A DNA stretch of 64,000 nucleotides. Origin: Promicromonospora sukumoe 327MFSha3.1. GTDB lineage: Bacteria > Actinomycetota > Actinomycetes > Actinomycetales > Cellulomonadaceae. Each line of letters begins with the position of its first letter. The first letter of the stretch is position 1. The translations under genes and the position numbers were made by a program. Shown piece by piece: positions 7,851 to 15,723 of this stretch. The notes beneath the pieces are model-generated. The model did no database searches, was not told the DNA's origin, and saw only the letters and a list, made by a program, of their open reading frames with translations. The DNA is taken from contig NZ_ARQM01000010.1 of NCBI RefSeq assembly GCF_000385135.1, positions 434,001 through 498,000 of the forward strand. Reading direction: 5' to 3'.

Positions 7851-8795
7851 TCAGGCCGCCGTGGGCGCCGGGTGGTCCCTGCCCAGGAGGTCCGCGTCCA
7901 GGGACACCGCGGCCAGCTGGCCCGACGCCGCCGCCAGGAGCACCGACGCCATCGGCCCCGGCATCGCCGCGGTGTGCGCCATGTCGCCGGCCGCGAACAC
8001 ACCGGGCAGGCTCGTGCGGGCCATCGCGTCGACCTCGACGGCGCCCGACGGCAGCAGGTTCAGCCCGAGCTGCTCGGCGAACGGGGTGCGCTGACCGAAC
8101 TCGGCCGCGACGAAGATGCCCCCGACCTCCTCGGCAGGGCCGTCGGCGAGCACGACCCGCGCGCCGTCGGCGGTGGCCACCAGCTCCTTGACGGGCTCCG
8201 GTCGCACGGCCACGCCGGCGTCCGCCAGCAGGGCGCGGGTGTCGGCGTCGAGCTCGCCGCCGTCGGCCAGGATCGTCAGGCGGCTCGCGATGCGCTCCAG
8301 CAGGAACGCGACCCGGGCGACGTGCGGGCCGTTGCCCAGCACGGCCACTGGCTTGCCGCTCAGCTCGTGCCCGTGGCAGTACGGGCACACGGCCGCGACC
8401 GTGCCGAACAGCGGCTCCAGCCCGGGGATGGAGGGCAGGGTGTCGCGCAGCCCGGTCGCGAGCACGACGCCGCGGGTGGTCAGCTGCTCGCCGCCCACCT
8501 CGACCCGGAACCCGGCGCCGTCGGGCACGACGGCGGTCGCGGCCGCGTCGCGGACCGTGACGGTCGCGTAGGCGGCGAGCTCGGCGCGCGCCGTGGCGCG
8601 GAACTCGGCCGGGGGCGTGCCGTCGTTCGTCACGAAGTTGTGCATGTGCCCGGCGGTCGCGTTGCGGTACTCGCCGGAGTCGAGCAGCAGCACGCGCCGG
8701 TGCATGCGGCCCAGGGTGAGCGCGGCCTGCAGCCCGGCGGGGCCGCCGCCGAGCACGACGGCGTCGTAGGAGGTCAGAGGGGGTGTGGCGGACAT
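7851..8795 (-). CDS. Thioredoxin-reductase-like FAD/NAD(P) oxidoreductase
   Basis: A 314-residue flavoprotein: FAD-binding GGGPAGLQAALTLGR at the N-terminus, a redox-active CPYC pair (CPYCHGHE) near residue 137, an NAD(P)-binding AVLGNGPH motif, and the closing FAD motif GVFAAGDMAH. This is the short class of thioredoxin-reductase-like proteins common in actinomycetes; the partner is unknown and no thioredoxin gene is adjacent. A start at 8795 (MSATPPLTSYDAVV) was preferred over a longer frame that would overlap the divergent MerR gene. Both genes share a 62-base promoter region with a clear dyad at 8843-8866. Confidence 0.87.
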   Translation of the reverse strand: MSATPPLTSYDAVVLGGGPAGLQAALTLGRMHRRVLLLDSGEYRNATAGHMHNFVTNDGTPPAEFRATARAELAAYATVTVRDAAATAVVPDGAGFRVEVGGEQLTTRGVVLATGLRDTLPSIPGLEPLFGTVAAVCPYCHGHELSGKPVAVLGNGPHVARVAFLLERIASRLTILADGGELDADTRALLADAGVAVRPEPVKELVATADGARVVLADGPAEEVGGIFVAAEFGQRTPFAEQLGLNLLPSGAVEVDAMARTSLPGVFAAGDMAHTAAMPGPMASVLLAAASGQLAAVSLDADLLGRDHPAPTAA

Positions 8796-8842
8796 GGCAG
8801 GGCTCCGTTTCCCGGGACGTCTTGCGGTACCACCCCAGGATG

Positions 8843-8866
8843 TGACTTCATGTTGACATGAAGTCA
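8843..8866. promoter_or_regulatory. MerR-type operator dyad
   Basis: TGACTTCATG and CATGAAGTCA form a perfect 10-bp inverted repeat around TTGA, between the flavoprotein and merR-like genes. The right arm includes the merR-like ATG at 8858, so bound regulator would cover its own start. On the minus strand TTGACT at 8870-8865 could be the -35 of the flavoprotein promoter. MerR proteins act on dyads placed within such promoters; assignment to this MerR is inferred from position. Confidence 0.6.
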
Positions 8867-9286
8867 AGCGAGACCTGGTCGGTCGGCGAGACGGCCCGTC
8901 GGTTCGGGCTGGAGACCCATGTGCTGCGCTACTGGGAGGACGAGGACCTGCTGCGCCCGGCGCGCGACGGCGCCGGCCGCCGGCGCTACGGGCGCGACGA
9001 CGTGGTGCGCGTCGGCGTCATCGTGCGCAGCAAGGCCGCAGGCATGAGCCTGGAGCAGGTGCGGGTCATGCTCGACGCCGGGGCGTACGACCGGCACCAG
9101 GTCCTGGAGGCCCACATCGCCGACCTGGACCGCCGGATGGCCGACATGGCGGCGTCCCGCGCGATGACGGAGCACGCGCTGCAGTGCCGCGCGCACGACA
9201 TCGCGACCTGCCCCGGCTTCCGCAAGCACGTGCAGGACGTGCTCGACGGAGTCCGGGAGGGTTTCGCCGTCACGCCGACCGCGTAA
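8858..9286 (+). CDS. MerR-family transcriptional regulator
   Basis: A 142-residue protein with an N-terminal winged helix (TWSVGETARRFGLETHVLRY), a coiled-coil dimer helix and a C-terminal cysteine/histidine motif C-x3-HD-x3-CPGF near residues 109-120. That motif suggests metal or redox sensing, as in some actinobacterial MerR proteins. It is divergent from the thioredoxin-reductase-like gene, and the dyad in between overlaps its own start codon, so autoregulation and control of the flavoprotein are likely. No ribosome-binding site precedes the ATG. Confidence 0.9.
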   Translation: MKSSETWSVGETARRFGLETHVLRYWEDEDLLRPARDGAGRRRYGRDDVVRVGVIVRSKAAGMSLEQVRVMLDAGAYDRHQVLEAHIADLDRRMADMAASRAMTEHALQCRAHDIATCPGFRKHVQDVLDGVREGFAVTPTA

Positions 9287-9309
9287 CCGTCACGCGGCCC
9301 GCGTCACCG

Positions 9310-10746
9310 TTACGCGGACTGCTCCACCCTCGGGTTGTCGCGGGGGAGCAGCAGCACCGTCACGATCATCACGGCGGCGCAGGCCACGACGCACCAGAAG
9401 ACCAGGTGCATGGCGTTCGCCAGCCCGGCCCCCTCGGGCGTGCCGTCCGCGCCGACGACGGTCAGGGCGTTGACCACCGCGCCGAGCGCGGCGACCCCGA
9501 CGGCCTGCCCGATCGACCGGGCGAACATGTTGGTGGCGGTCACCGCGCCGCGCTCGCCCCAGCCCACGCTGTGCTGGGCGGCGAGCAGGGTCGGCACGGC
9601 CACCAGGCCCATGCCCAGCCCGATCACGAACACGGCGGCCGAGATCTGCCAGACGGCGGCGTCGGCGTCGAGCAGGAGCGTGAGCAGCGCCCCCGCGAGC
9701 ACTACGACGGAGCCGATGGTGCTGGTCCAGCGGAAGCCGATCGCCAGGTAGACGCGCCCCGACAGCGTGGCCGCGATGGGCCAGCCGAGCGTGAGCGCGG
9801 CCAGCGCGAACCCGGCCACCAGCGGCCCGACGCCGAGCACGCCCTGCGCGTAGATCGGGATGTAGGTGGACAGGCCGAGCGTGATGACGCCGACCATCAG
9901 GGACGCCGCCGTCGAGGCGCCCACCACGCGGCGGCGCAGCAGCCGCAGGTCGAAGATCGGGTGAGCCGTGCGCCGGGCGGTCAGGGCGAACGCGACCAGC
10001 AGCGCCACGGCGGCGACGAAGATCGCGATCGACCGCACCGAGGCCCAGCCCCAGGCGTGGCCGCCCTCCAGCAGGCCGAGCACGAGCAGCGTGCTGCCGC
10101 CCGTGAGCAGCACGGCGCCCACGTAGTCGACGGGCTCGCGGGCGCCGTCGCGCTCCTTCTCGTGGAACTTGCGCCAGATCGCGAACAGGGCCACCGCCCC
10201 GATCGGCACGTTGACCCAGAAGATCCAGCGCCAGCTCACGAACTGGCTGAACACGCCGCCCAGCGTCGGGCCGAGCACCGAGGAGATCGCCCACACGCTG
10301 GCCATGTAGCCCTGCGTCTTGGCGCGCTCGGCGAGCGTGTAGATGTCGCTCGTGATCGTCATGGACATCGGCAGGATCGCGCCGGCGCCCAGGCCCTGCA
10401 GCACCCGGAACCAGATCAGGGCCGGCATCGTCAGGGCCACGGCGCACAGGATCGAGCCGAGCAGGAACAGGGCGATCCCGACGAGGATCACGCGCTTGCG
10501 GCCGAACACGTCGGCCAGCCGCCCGTACAGCGGCACGGTCACGGCCTGCGCCAGCGTGTACGCCGAGAAAAGCCAGGGGACCTGCTCGAACGCGCCGAGC
10601 TCGCGCGCGATCGTGGTCGAGGCGGTGGCGAGGATCGTGGCGTCGAGCGCCACCAGCGCCGTGGCGAGCATGAGCGCGCCGAGAATGGGACCACGGTCGC
10701 CACGCAGACCGAGCCGCGTGTCGGTGGTGGTGGACGTCGCGGTCAT
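9310..10746 (-). CDS. MFS multidrug exporter, DHA2 type
   Basis: A 478-residue drug:proton antiporter of the 14-helix DHA2 family in the cytoplasmic membrane. Visible motifs are LDATILATASTTIARELG in helix 1, motif A GRLADVFGRKRV, and motif C-like GAILPMSM and VLGPTLGGVFSQ. The MarR gene upstream is on the same strand (98-base gap) and is the obvious regulator. The start at 10746 follows a threonine-rich leader and matches the first membrane helix. The substrate cannot be told from sequence. Confidence 0.9.
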   Translation of the reverse strand: MTATSTTTDTRLGLRGDRGPILGALMLATALVALDATILATASTTIARELGAFEQVPWLFSAYTLAQAVTVPLYGRLADVFGRKRVILVGIALFLLGSILCAVALTMPALIWFRVLQGLGAGAILPMSMTITSDIYTLAERAKTQGYMASVWAISSVLGPTLGGVFSQFVSWRWIFWVNVPIGAVALFAIWRKFHEKERDGAREPVDYVGAVLLTGGSTLLVLGLLEGGHAWGWASVRSIAIFVAAVALLVAFALTARRTAHPIFDLRLLRRRVVGASTAASLMVGVITLGLSTYIPIYAQGVLGVGPLVAGFALAALTLGWPIAATLSGRVYLAIGFRWTSTIGSVVVLAGALLTLLLDADAAVWQISAAVFVIGLGMGLVAVPTLLAAQHSVGWGERGAVTATNMFARSIGQAVGVAALGAVVNALTVVGADGTPEGAGLANAMHLVFWCVVACAAVMIVTVLLLPRDNPRVEQSA

Positions 10747-10760
10747 GCCTGGGATTCCGG

Positions 10761-10778
10761 GGTGTGCTGCACGACACC
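10761..10778. promoter_or_regulatory. Dyad upstream of the MFS exporter
   Basis: GGTGT-N2-TGCA-N2-ACACC lies 15 bases before the exporter start. It is a symmetric element of a size bound by dimeric repressors. It differs from the TTAG-N4-CTAA site near the marR start, so if the same MarR protein binds both, its specificity is loose. Confidence 0.3.
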
Positions 10779-10844
10779 TACAAGGTTGCCCGGGGCACCG
10801 CCTATTCCCGGTCACCGGGTGTTTTATTCCCGGCGGTCGCCGGT

Positions 10845-11384
10845 TCAGCCCCGGCGGTTGCCCGGCCAGCCCTCCGGGAGGATGTCGCGCCCGCCGTCGG
10901 GAACGGTGTCGGCCAGGCGGCCGAGCGTGGCGAAGAACGCCTCGGCGTCGGCCACCTCGGGGCCGATCGCACGCCGCAGCGTCCGGTCGAACTCGATCGC
11001 CTCCGCCTTCAGCCGGCGGAAGAGCTCCTCGCCCGCCGCGGTGACCTCGATGCGCTGCACCCGACGGTTGGTCTCCTCGCGGGTGCGGACGATGAGCCCC
11101 TTGTCCTCCATGCCGCGCAGGTGGTGGGTGAGGGTGGCCTCCCGGATGCCGACGGCGTGCGCCAGCTCCCGCTGCGTGGCCGGCGTGCCCTGGTGCAGCG
11201 CGAGCAGGATGTGCCAGACCTGCCAGCTCGCGCCCTGGTCGGAGAGCTGCGCGTCGAACGCCCGCATCACCCGGTGCACCGACTGCCACATCGCCACCGC
11301 TACCGGCACGGGCCCGGCCTGCGCCGGGTTCACCCCCTGCGCGGGGCCGTCTGGATCGCCGCCGGGCCGTGCGCTTGGTTGCAT
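10845..11384 (-). CDS. MarR-family transcriptional regulator
   Basis: A 179-residue winged-helix regulator: a helical dimer region, DNA-reading helix in TQRELAHAVGIREATLTHHL, and wing around RTREETNRRVQRIEVT. Proteins of this type sense small toxic or phenolic compounds and repress exporters and detoxifying enzymes. Its neighbours fit: an MFS exporter downstream and a divergent FAD oxidase upstream. A TATCCT box six bases before the ATG on the minus strand, and no ribosome-binding site, suggest a leaderless or near-leaderless transcript. Confidence 0.9.
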   Translation of the reverse strand: MQPSARPGGDPDGPAQGVNPAQAGPVPVAVAMWQSVHRVMRAFDAQLSDQGASWQVWHILLALHQGTPATQRELAHAVGIREATLTHHLRGMEDKGLIVRTREETNRRVQRIEVTAAGEELFRRLKAEAIEFDRTLRRAIGPEVADAEAFFATLGRLADTVPDGGRDILPEGWPGNRRG

Positions 11385-11418
11385 GGACGCAGGATAGTTC
11401 GGCCGTTCCCGAAATGCA

Positions 11419-11447
11419 TTGACGCCTAATCCTTAGATGCCTAACGT
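11419..11447 (+). promoter_or_regulatory. Promoter of the FAD oxidase with MarR-type operator
   Basis: TTGACG at 11419-11424 and TAACGT at 11442-11447 are spaced by 17 bases, a good housekeeping-type promoter pointing at the FAD oxidase gene. The dyad TTAG-ATGC-CTAA at 11433-11444 lies across the spacer and the -10 box, where a bound MarR dimer would block RNA polymerase. GCCTAA also occurs at 11424-11429, a possible second half-site. Confidence 0.6.
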
Positions 11448-11488
11448 TTGTCACCTGGAAGATCCGGTACCGACACGGAGGCTCGACG

Positions 11489-12913
11489 ATGGCCACGCAG
11501 GACACCCCCAGCACCACCGGCTCCACCACCACCTCCGGGACGCTCGACGGCGCCCTGGCACCCCTCGCGGCCGCGCTCGGCGACCGCCTGCTCACCCCGG
11601 CGTCCGACGGGTTCGCCGACGCCGCCGCCGTCTTCATGGGCGGCGCCGAGCGCACCCCGGCCGCGGTGGCGCGTGTGCGCGACACCGACGAGGTCGCGAC
11701 GGCGCTCGCCGTCGCGCACCAGGCCGGACTGCCGGTCGCCGTGCGCGCCGGCGGCCACAACCTCGCCCGGCACAGCCTGCTCGACGGCGGGCTCGTGCTC
11801 GACCTGCGCCTCATGGACGGCGTCGAGATCGACCGGGACGCCGGCGTCGGGCGGGCGCAGGGCGGCGTCCTCGCGGGCGACTACATCACGGCGGCCGGCG
11901 AGCACGGCCTGGCCACCGGGTTCGGCGACACCGGCGGCGTCGGCCTCACGGGCCTCGCGCTCGGCGGCGGCATCGGCTACCTCAGCCGGGCGCACGGGCT
12001 CACCGTCGACAACGTGCTGGGCGCCGAGGTGGTCCTCGCGGACGGCCGGGTGGTCCGCGCCGACGCCGAGGAGAACCCCGACCTGTACTGGGCGCTGCGG
12101 GGCGGCGGCGGCAACTTCGGCGTCGTCACCGAGATCGAGCTGCGGCTGCGTGAGCTGCCCGTGGTCACGGGCGGCATGTTCGTCTGGCCCGCCGAGCCGG
12201 CCACGCTCGCGGGCGTGCTGACGGCGCTGGCCGAGGCGCCCGCCGAGCTGTCGGGCATGGTCAACGTCCTGGTGGCCCCGCCCCTGCCGATGCTGCCCGC
12301 CGAGGCGCACGGCAAGCCGATCGTCATGGCGCTCGTCTGTTTCGCCGGTCCGGCGGACCAGGCCGAGACGGTCTACGCCCCGCTCCGCGCGCTCGGGCCC
12401 GTGCACGACAGCGTGGGGGAGATCGCCTACCCGCAGATGTTCGCGGGCGTCGGCGGCCCGGAGGGCGGCATGCCGGGCGACGCCCGGACCGGGTTCCTCG
12501 GCGACGGCGCCTGGGCGCCCGACGAGGCGTGGGCCACCGCGGCCGTCGGGGCCGTGCTCGGGGCGCCGCCCGGCGTCGCCGCCGTGAACCTGCGGCCCAT
12601 GGGCGGCGCGATCGCGGACGCGGACCCGGCGGACACGGCCTTCGCGCACCGCGACGCGGCCTGGATGGTCACGGTGCAGGGCATGACCCCGGCGCTCGAC
12701 GGTCTCCCGGGCCTCCGGGAGTGGATCACCTCGACGGCTGATGCCCTCGGTGTCGGCGGGCGCGGCTACGTGAACTTCATGTCCACGGCCACCGAGGAGG
12801 ACGTGCGCAACGCCTACCCCGAGGCGACGCTGGCCCGGCTGCGCGAGGTCAAGCGGGCCTACGACCCGGGCAACCTGTTCGCGAGCAACCACAACGTGGC
12901 GCCCCAGGCCTAG
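11489..12913 (+). CDS. Berberine-bridge-type FAD-linked oxidase
   Basis: A 474-residue oxidoreductase with the PCMH-type FAD-binding domain (VRAGGHN near residues 91-97, whose His is the usual covalent 8-alpha-histidyl FAD ligand; GLALGGGIGYLSRAHG; ALRGGGGNFGVVTEIELRL) and a C-terminal BBE segment ending in YDPGNLFASNHN. The family oxidises sugars, alkaloid-like or polyketide substrates; the substrate here is unknown. There is no signal peptide. GGAGG lies seven bases before the ATG. It is divergent from MarR and shares its operator region. The stop TAG shares a CTAG with the stop of the convergent membrane gene. Confidence 0.9.
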   Translation: MATQDTPSTTGSTTTSGTLDGALAPLAAALGDRLLTPASDGFADAAAVFMGGAERTPAAVARVRDTDEVATALAVAHQAGLPVAVRAGGHNLARHSLLDGGLVLDLRLMDGVEIDRDAGVGRAQGGVLAGDYITAAGEHGLATGFGDTGGVGLTGLALGGGIGYLSRAHGLTVDNVLGAEVVLADGRVVRADAEENPDLYWALRGGGGNFGVVTEIELRLRELPVVTGGMFVWPAEPATLAGVLTALAEAPAELSGMVNVLVAPPLPMLPAEAHGKPIVMALVCFAGPADQAETVYAPLRALGPVHDSVGEIAYPQMFAGVGGPEGGMPGDARTGFLGDGAWAPDEAWATAAVGAVLGAPPGVAAVNLRPMGGAIADADPADTAFAHRDAAWMVTVQGMTPALDGLPGLREWITSTADALGVGGRGYVNFMSTATEEDVRNAYPEATLARLREVKRAYDPGNLFASNHNVAPQA

Positions 12914-14535
12914 CCCGCCGGCGGGGCCGGCTGCCCCGTCTCGCCGCGGCGAGGCAGGGCGGCCGCCGCGGCCAGCGCCGCGGCGAGCCCGTACCCGCAG
13001 ATCTGGGCCAGGTCGAGCGCCACGGCCACGCGGAGCCCCGAGGTGTCGTACATGAGCCAGTAGACGTGGATCAACGCGATCAGGGTGAGCAGCACCGCCG
13101 CTGCGAGCCGGGTGCCACGGCGCGGGAAGCCGAGCAGGGCCGCGGCGACCACGGGCCCGGCACCGGCCACCGGGTACGACATCAGGTACCGGCTCAGGTA
13201 CCCCAGGTCGACGCCGGGATCGGTGAGGAGCAGCAGCGGGGAGGCCACGAGCACCAGCGGCACCACCACCGCCCAGCGCAGCACCGTCCCGACCCGCTCG
13301 GGCCGGGTACCAACCCAGCCCAGCGCGAGCGCCGGGCCCAGGGCGACGAACGGCAGCACCTCGTGCGGGGTGAGGCGTCCACCCGCTGTCATCCGGCTCG
13401 CCAGCAGGACGAGCAGGAGCAGCCCCGAGCACCCGCTCGCCACGACGAGCGCGCCGCGCGTCCCGAGGGTCACCGCGCCGGCCGTGAGCGTGAGCACGGC
13501 CAGCAGGGCGGCGTCGACCAGGAAGCCGAGCAGCGGTCCCATGCCGGCGAGGTCGGGACGTATGCCGGGACCCTGCGCGAACAGCTTCAGGACGTCCAGC
13601 CCGGTCGCGAGCACGAGGATCGCGAGGGCGACGGCGGGGAGGGCCAGGCCGGACAAGACGGGCACGTCGTCGGCCGGTGTCGTGGGCGGTTCGGTCTCGG
13701 TCTTGGGTTCGGTCTCGGGTTCCGACCGGCCGTGGCCGGTGGGCTCGTCGGGGGTTGCAGGCTCGTCGTCCTCGGCGTCCGCCGCGGTGGACGAAGCCTG
13801 GGCCGTCGCGACGAGAGCGCACAGCAGCGCGGCCGCGATGGCCGCGAGCCGTAGCCCGGAGAGCTCCGCCGCCGGAGAGAACAGGGAGTCGGCCCACAGG
13901 AGGCCTGCCCCGGTGAGCGCGATCAGCGCGGCACCGCCGGCTCGCGCTCCCCGGCCCGGCAGGCAGACGAGACCCGCCGCGAGGACCGTGAGCAGCGCCG
14001 GAACCTGTTGGAGCAGGAGGATGCCGAGACCGATGAGGTACCAGGGGCCGTCCCCGGCCTGCCGCGCGTCGACCAGCAGGCCGAGCGCCGGTGCCAGCGC
14101 CACCACCAGGAGCGCGATCCCCGGGCGGCGCCGCGTCCGTGAGACGTCCCACCAGCCCAGGGTCAGGCCGACCAGTGCCAGGCCCAGTTCGACCGGTCCG
14201 GACAGGAAGAGCTGAGGATCCACCGGCCCGTCCGCCGCTGCCGAGGCCAGCGTGGCCAGGGCCACGAGGTGCACCATCGTCAGTGCGCTGCTCACGAACA
14301 GGAGGATTCGTGACCCCGACGCCACGGCGGCGGCCGCGAGCACCAGGGTGGGCAGCACGGACGCGGGGCCGGCGACGGCGGCCACCGCCCAGCTGTCGCT
14401 GTGGTACTCGGAGGAGTAGAGGCCTGCCGGCAGTGCGAACACACCAGACAGGACCAGCAGCAGGGCGGCGGTCAGGGGGACGGCGCCTGCGCGGCCGGGA
14501 GCATCGGCGCGTAGGCCGCGTGCGGTCGCGGTCAT
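12910..14535 (-). CDS. Large multi-spanning membrane protein, unknown function
   Basis: I do not recognise a family for this 541-residue protein. About a dozen or more hydrophobic segments rich in Leu, Ala, Val and Gly fill two halves, separated by a hydrophilic Glu/Thr/Pro/Asp-rich linker at about residues 245-290 (for example EPETEPKTETEPP). A two-block layout with a charged cytoplasmic or external linker is visible, but no transporter or enzyme motif. I chose the ATG at 14535 because the longer frame would run through the palindrome at 14633-14693. It overlaps the FAD oxidase by four bases, tail to tail. Confidence 0.75.
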   Translation of the reverse strand: MTATARGLRADAPGRAGAVPLTAALLLVLSGVFALPAGLYSSEYHSDSWAVAAVAGPASVLPTLVLAAAAVASGSRILLFVSSALTMVHLVALATLASAAADGPVDPQLFLSGPVELGLALVGLTLGWWDVSRTRRRPGIALLVVALAPALGLLVDARQAGDGPWYLIGLGILLLQQVPALLTVLAAGLVCLPGRGARAGGAALIALTGAGLLWADSLFSPAAELSGLRLAAIAAALLCALVATAQASSTAADAEDDEPATPDEPTGHGRSEPETEPKTETEPPTTPADDVPVLSGLALPAVALAILVLATGLDVLKLFAQGPGIRPDLAGMGPLLGFLVDAALLAVLTLTAGAVTLGTRGALVVASGCSGLLLLVLLASRMTAGGRLTPHEVLPFVALGPALALGWVGTRPERVGTVLRWAVVVPLVLVASPLLLLTDPGVDLGYLSRYLMSYPVAGAGPVVAAALLGFPRRGTRLAAAVLLTLIALIHVYWLMYDTSGLRVAVALDLAQICGYGLAAALAAAAALPRRGETGQPAPPAG

Positions 14536-14632
14536 GCCGCACACCCTGGCAGAGCCGACACGCGCCGAGAAGGAAAGCCGTCGGTCAGGGCGGGAATTCA
14601 CCCGGAGGTCGCGGCGGGGGGGGAACGACCAC

Positions 14633-14693
14633 GACTGCGGGGTGTGTTGCTCTGCGTGGACACTGTCCACGCAGAGCAACACACCCCGCAGTC
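14633..14693. terminator. 61-base perfect palindrome, terminator of the aldo/keto reductase unit
   Basis: Positions 14633-14662 and 14664-14693 are exact reverse complements, 30 bp each, around a single central base. It begins about 64 bases after the stop of the aldo/keto reductase on the minus strand and lies upstream of the membrane-protein gene on the same strand. No T-run follows. In RNA it would form a very stable stem with a 3-5 base loop. Termination is inferred from position. Confidence 0.7.
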
Positions 14694-14757
14694 ATACGGT
14701 CGCCCCGCGGGCCCGCCGCCGATCCGACGTCGGCCCGGAGGGGCTCCCGTCAGCGGG

Positions 14758-15690
14758 TCACGGGACCGTGTAGCCCGCCGTCCGGAACATCTCGTACCAC
14801 TCGGCGCGCGTCAGCGGCACCTCGGAGCCGAGCGCGGCGCCCGCTACCCGCTCGGGGTTGGTGGTGCCGAGCACCACCTGCATCTGCGCCGGGTGGCGCG
14901 TGATCCAGGCGGTGGCGATCGCGATGGCCGGCACGTCGTACTTCTTCGCGAGCCGGTCGATCACGGCGTTCAGCTCGGGGTAGTCGGGCGAGCCGAGGAA
15001 CACGCCGTTGAAGAACCCGGCCTGGAACGGCGACCAGGCCTGCACGGTGATGTCGTGCAGGCGGCAGTAGTCGAGCGTGCCGGAGTCGCGGCTGATCGAC
15101 TGGTCCAGCCCCTGCATGTTCGCGGCCACGCCCTGCGCCACGAGCGGCGCGTGCGTCACCGAGAGCTGGAGCTGGTTGGCCACGAGCGGCTGCGTCACGG
15201 ACTTGCGCAGCAGCTCGATCTGGCCCGGCGTGTGGTTCGAGACGCCGAACGCCCGCACCTTGCCCGACGCCGACAGCTCGTCGAACGCGCGCGCCACCTC
15301 GTCGGGCTCCACGAGGGCGTCCGGGCGGTGCAGCAGCAGGATGTCGATGTAGTCGGTGCCGAGCGCGGCCAGCGAGCCCTCGACCGACTCGACCAGGTGC
15401 TCGTACGAGTAGTCGAAGTACGGCCCCTCGCGCACGATGCCGGCCTTGGTCTGGAGCACGATCTGCTCGCGCTCCGACGACGTGAGCTGCATGGCCTCGG
15501 CGAACCGGGTCTCGCAGCCGTGCAGGGCCGAGCCGTAGACGTCGGCGTGGTCGAAGAACGAGATGCCGGCGTCCCGGGCCGTCTTGACCAGGGTGCGCAC
15601 CTCCTCGTCCGTCTTCTCCTGGATGCGCATGAGGCCCAGGACGACGTTCGGGACGGTGAGCTCCGTCCCGGGCAGGGTGAAGGTCTTCAC
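14758..15690 (-). CDS. Aldo/keto reductase, YdhF-like
   Basis: A 310-residue NAD(P)H-dependent oxidoreductase with the (beta/alpha)8 fold. The AKR tetrad residues are visible: Asp in FFDHADVYG, Tyr in the same block, Lys in LQTKAGI and His in LLLHRPD. Overall it resembles E. coli YdhF. It follows a second aldo/keto reductase by 33 bases, and both are controlled from the region shared with a divergent LysR regulator. Substrates are unknown, probably aldehydes or keto-sugars. Confidence 0.88.
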   Translation of the reverse strand: MKTFTLPGTELTVPNVVLGLMRIQEKTDEEVRTLVKTARDAGISFFDHADVYGSALHGCETRFAEAMQLTSSEREQIVLQTKAGIVREGPYFDYSYEHLVESVEGSLAALGTDYIDILLLHRPDALVEPDEVARAFDELSASGKVRAFGVSNHTPGQIELLRKSVTQPLVANQLQLSVTHAPLVAQGVAANMQGLDQSISRDSGTLDYCRLHDITVQAWSPFQAGFFNGVFLGSPDYPELNAVIDRLAKKYDVPAIAIATAWITRHPAQMQVVLGTTNPERVAGAALGSEVPLTRAEWYEMFRTAGYTVP

Positions 15691-15723
15691 GGGTTTTCTC
15701 TCCAGTCGTTGGTGCGGTAGGGC

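Noticed and set aside
4178-8002. Minus-strand open frame of over 1200 codons across AraC and dnaG
   Set aside because: It is antisense to well-supported genes and its translation is low-complexity Arg/Ala/Gly/His-rich, as expected from the shadow of a high-GC gene.
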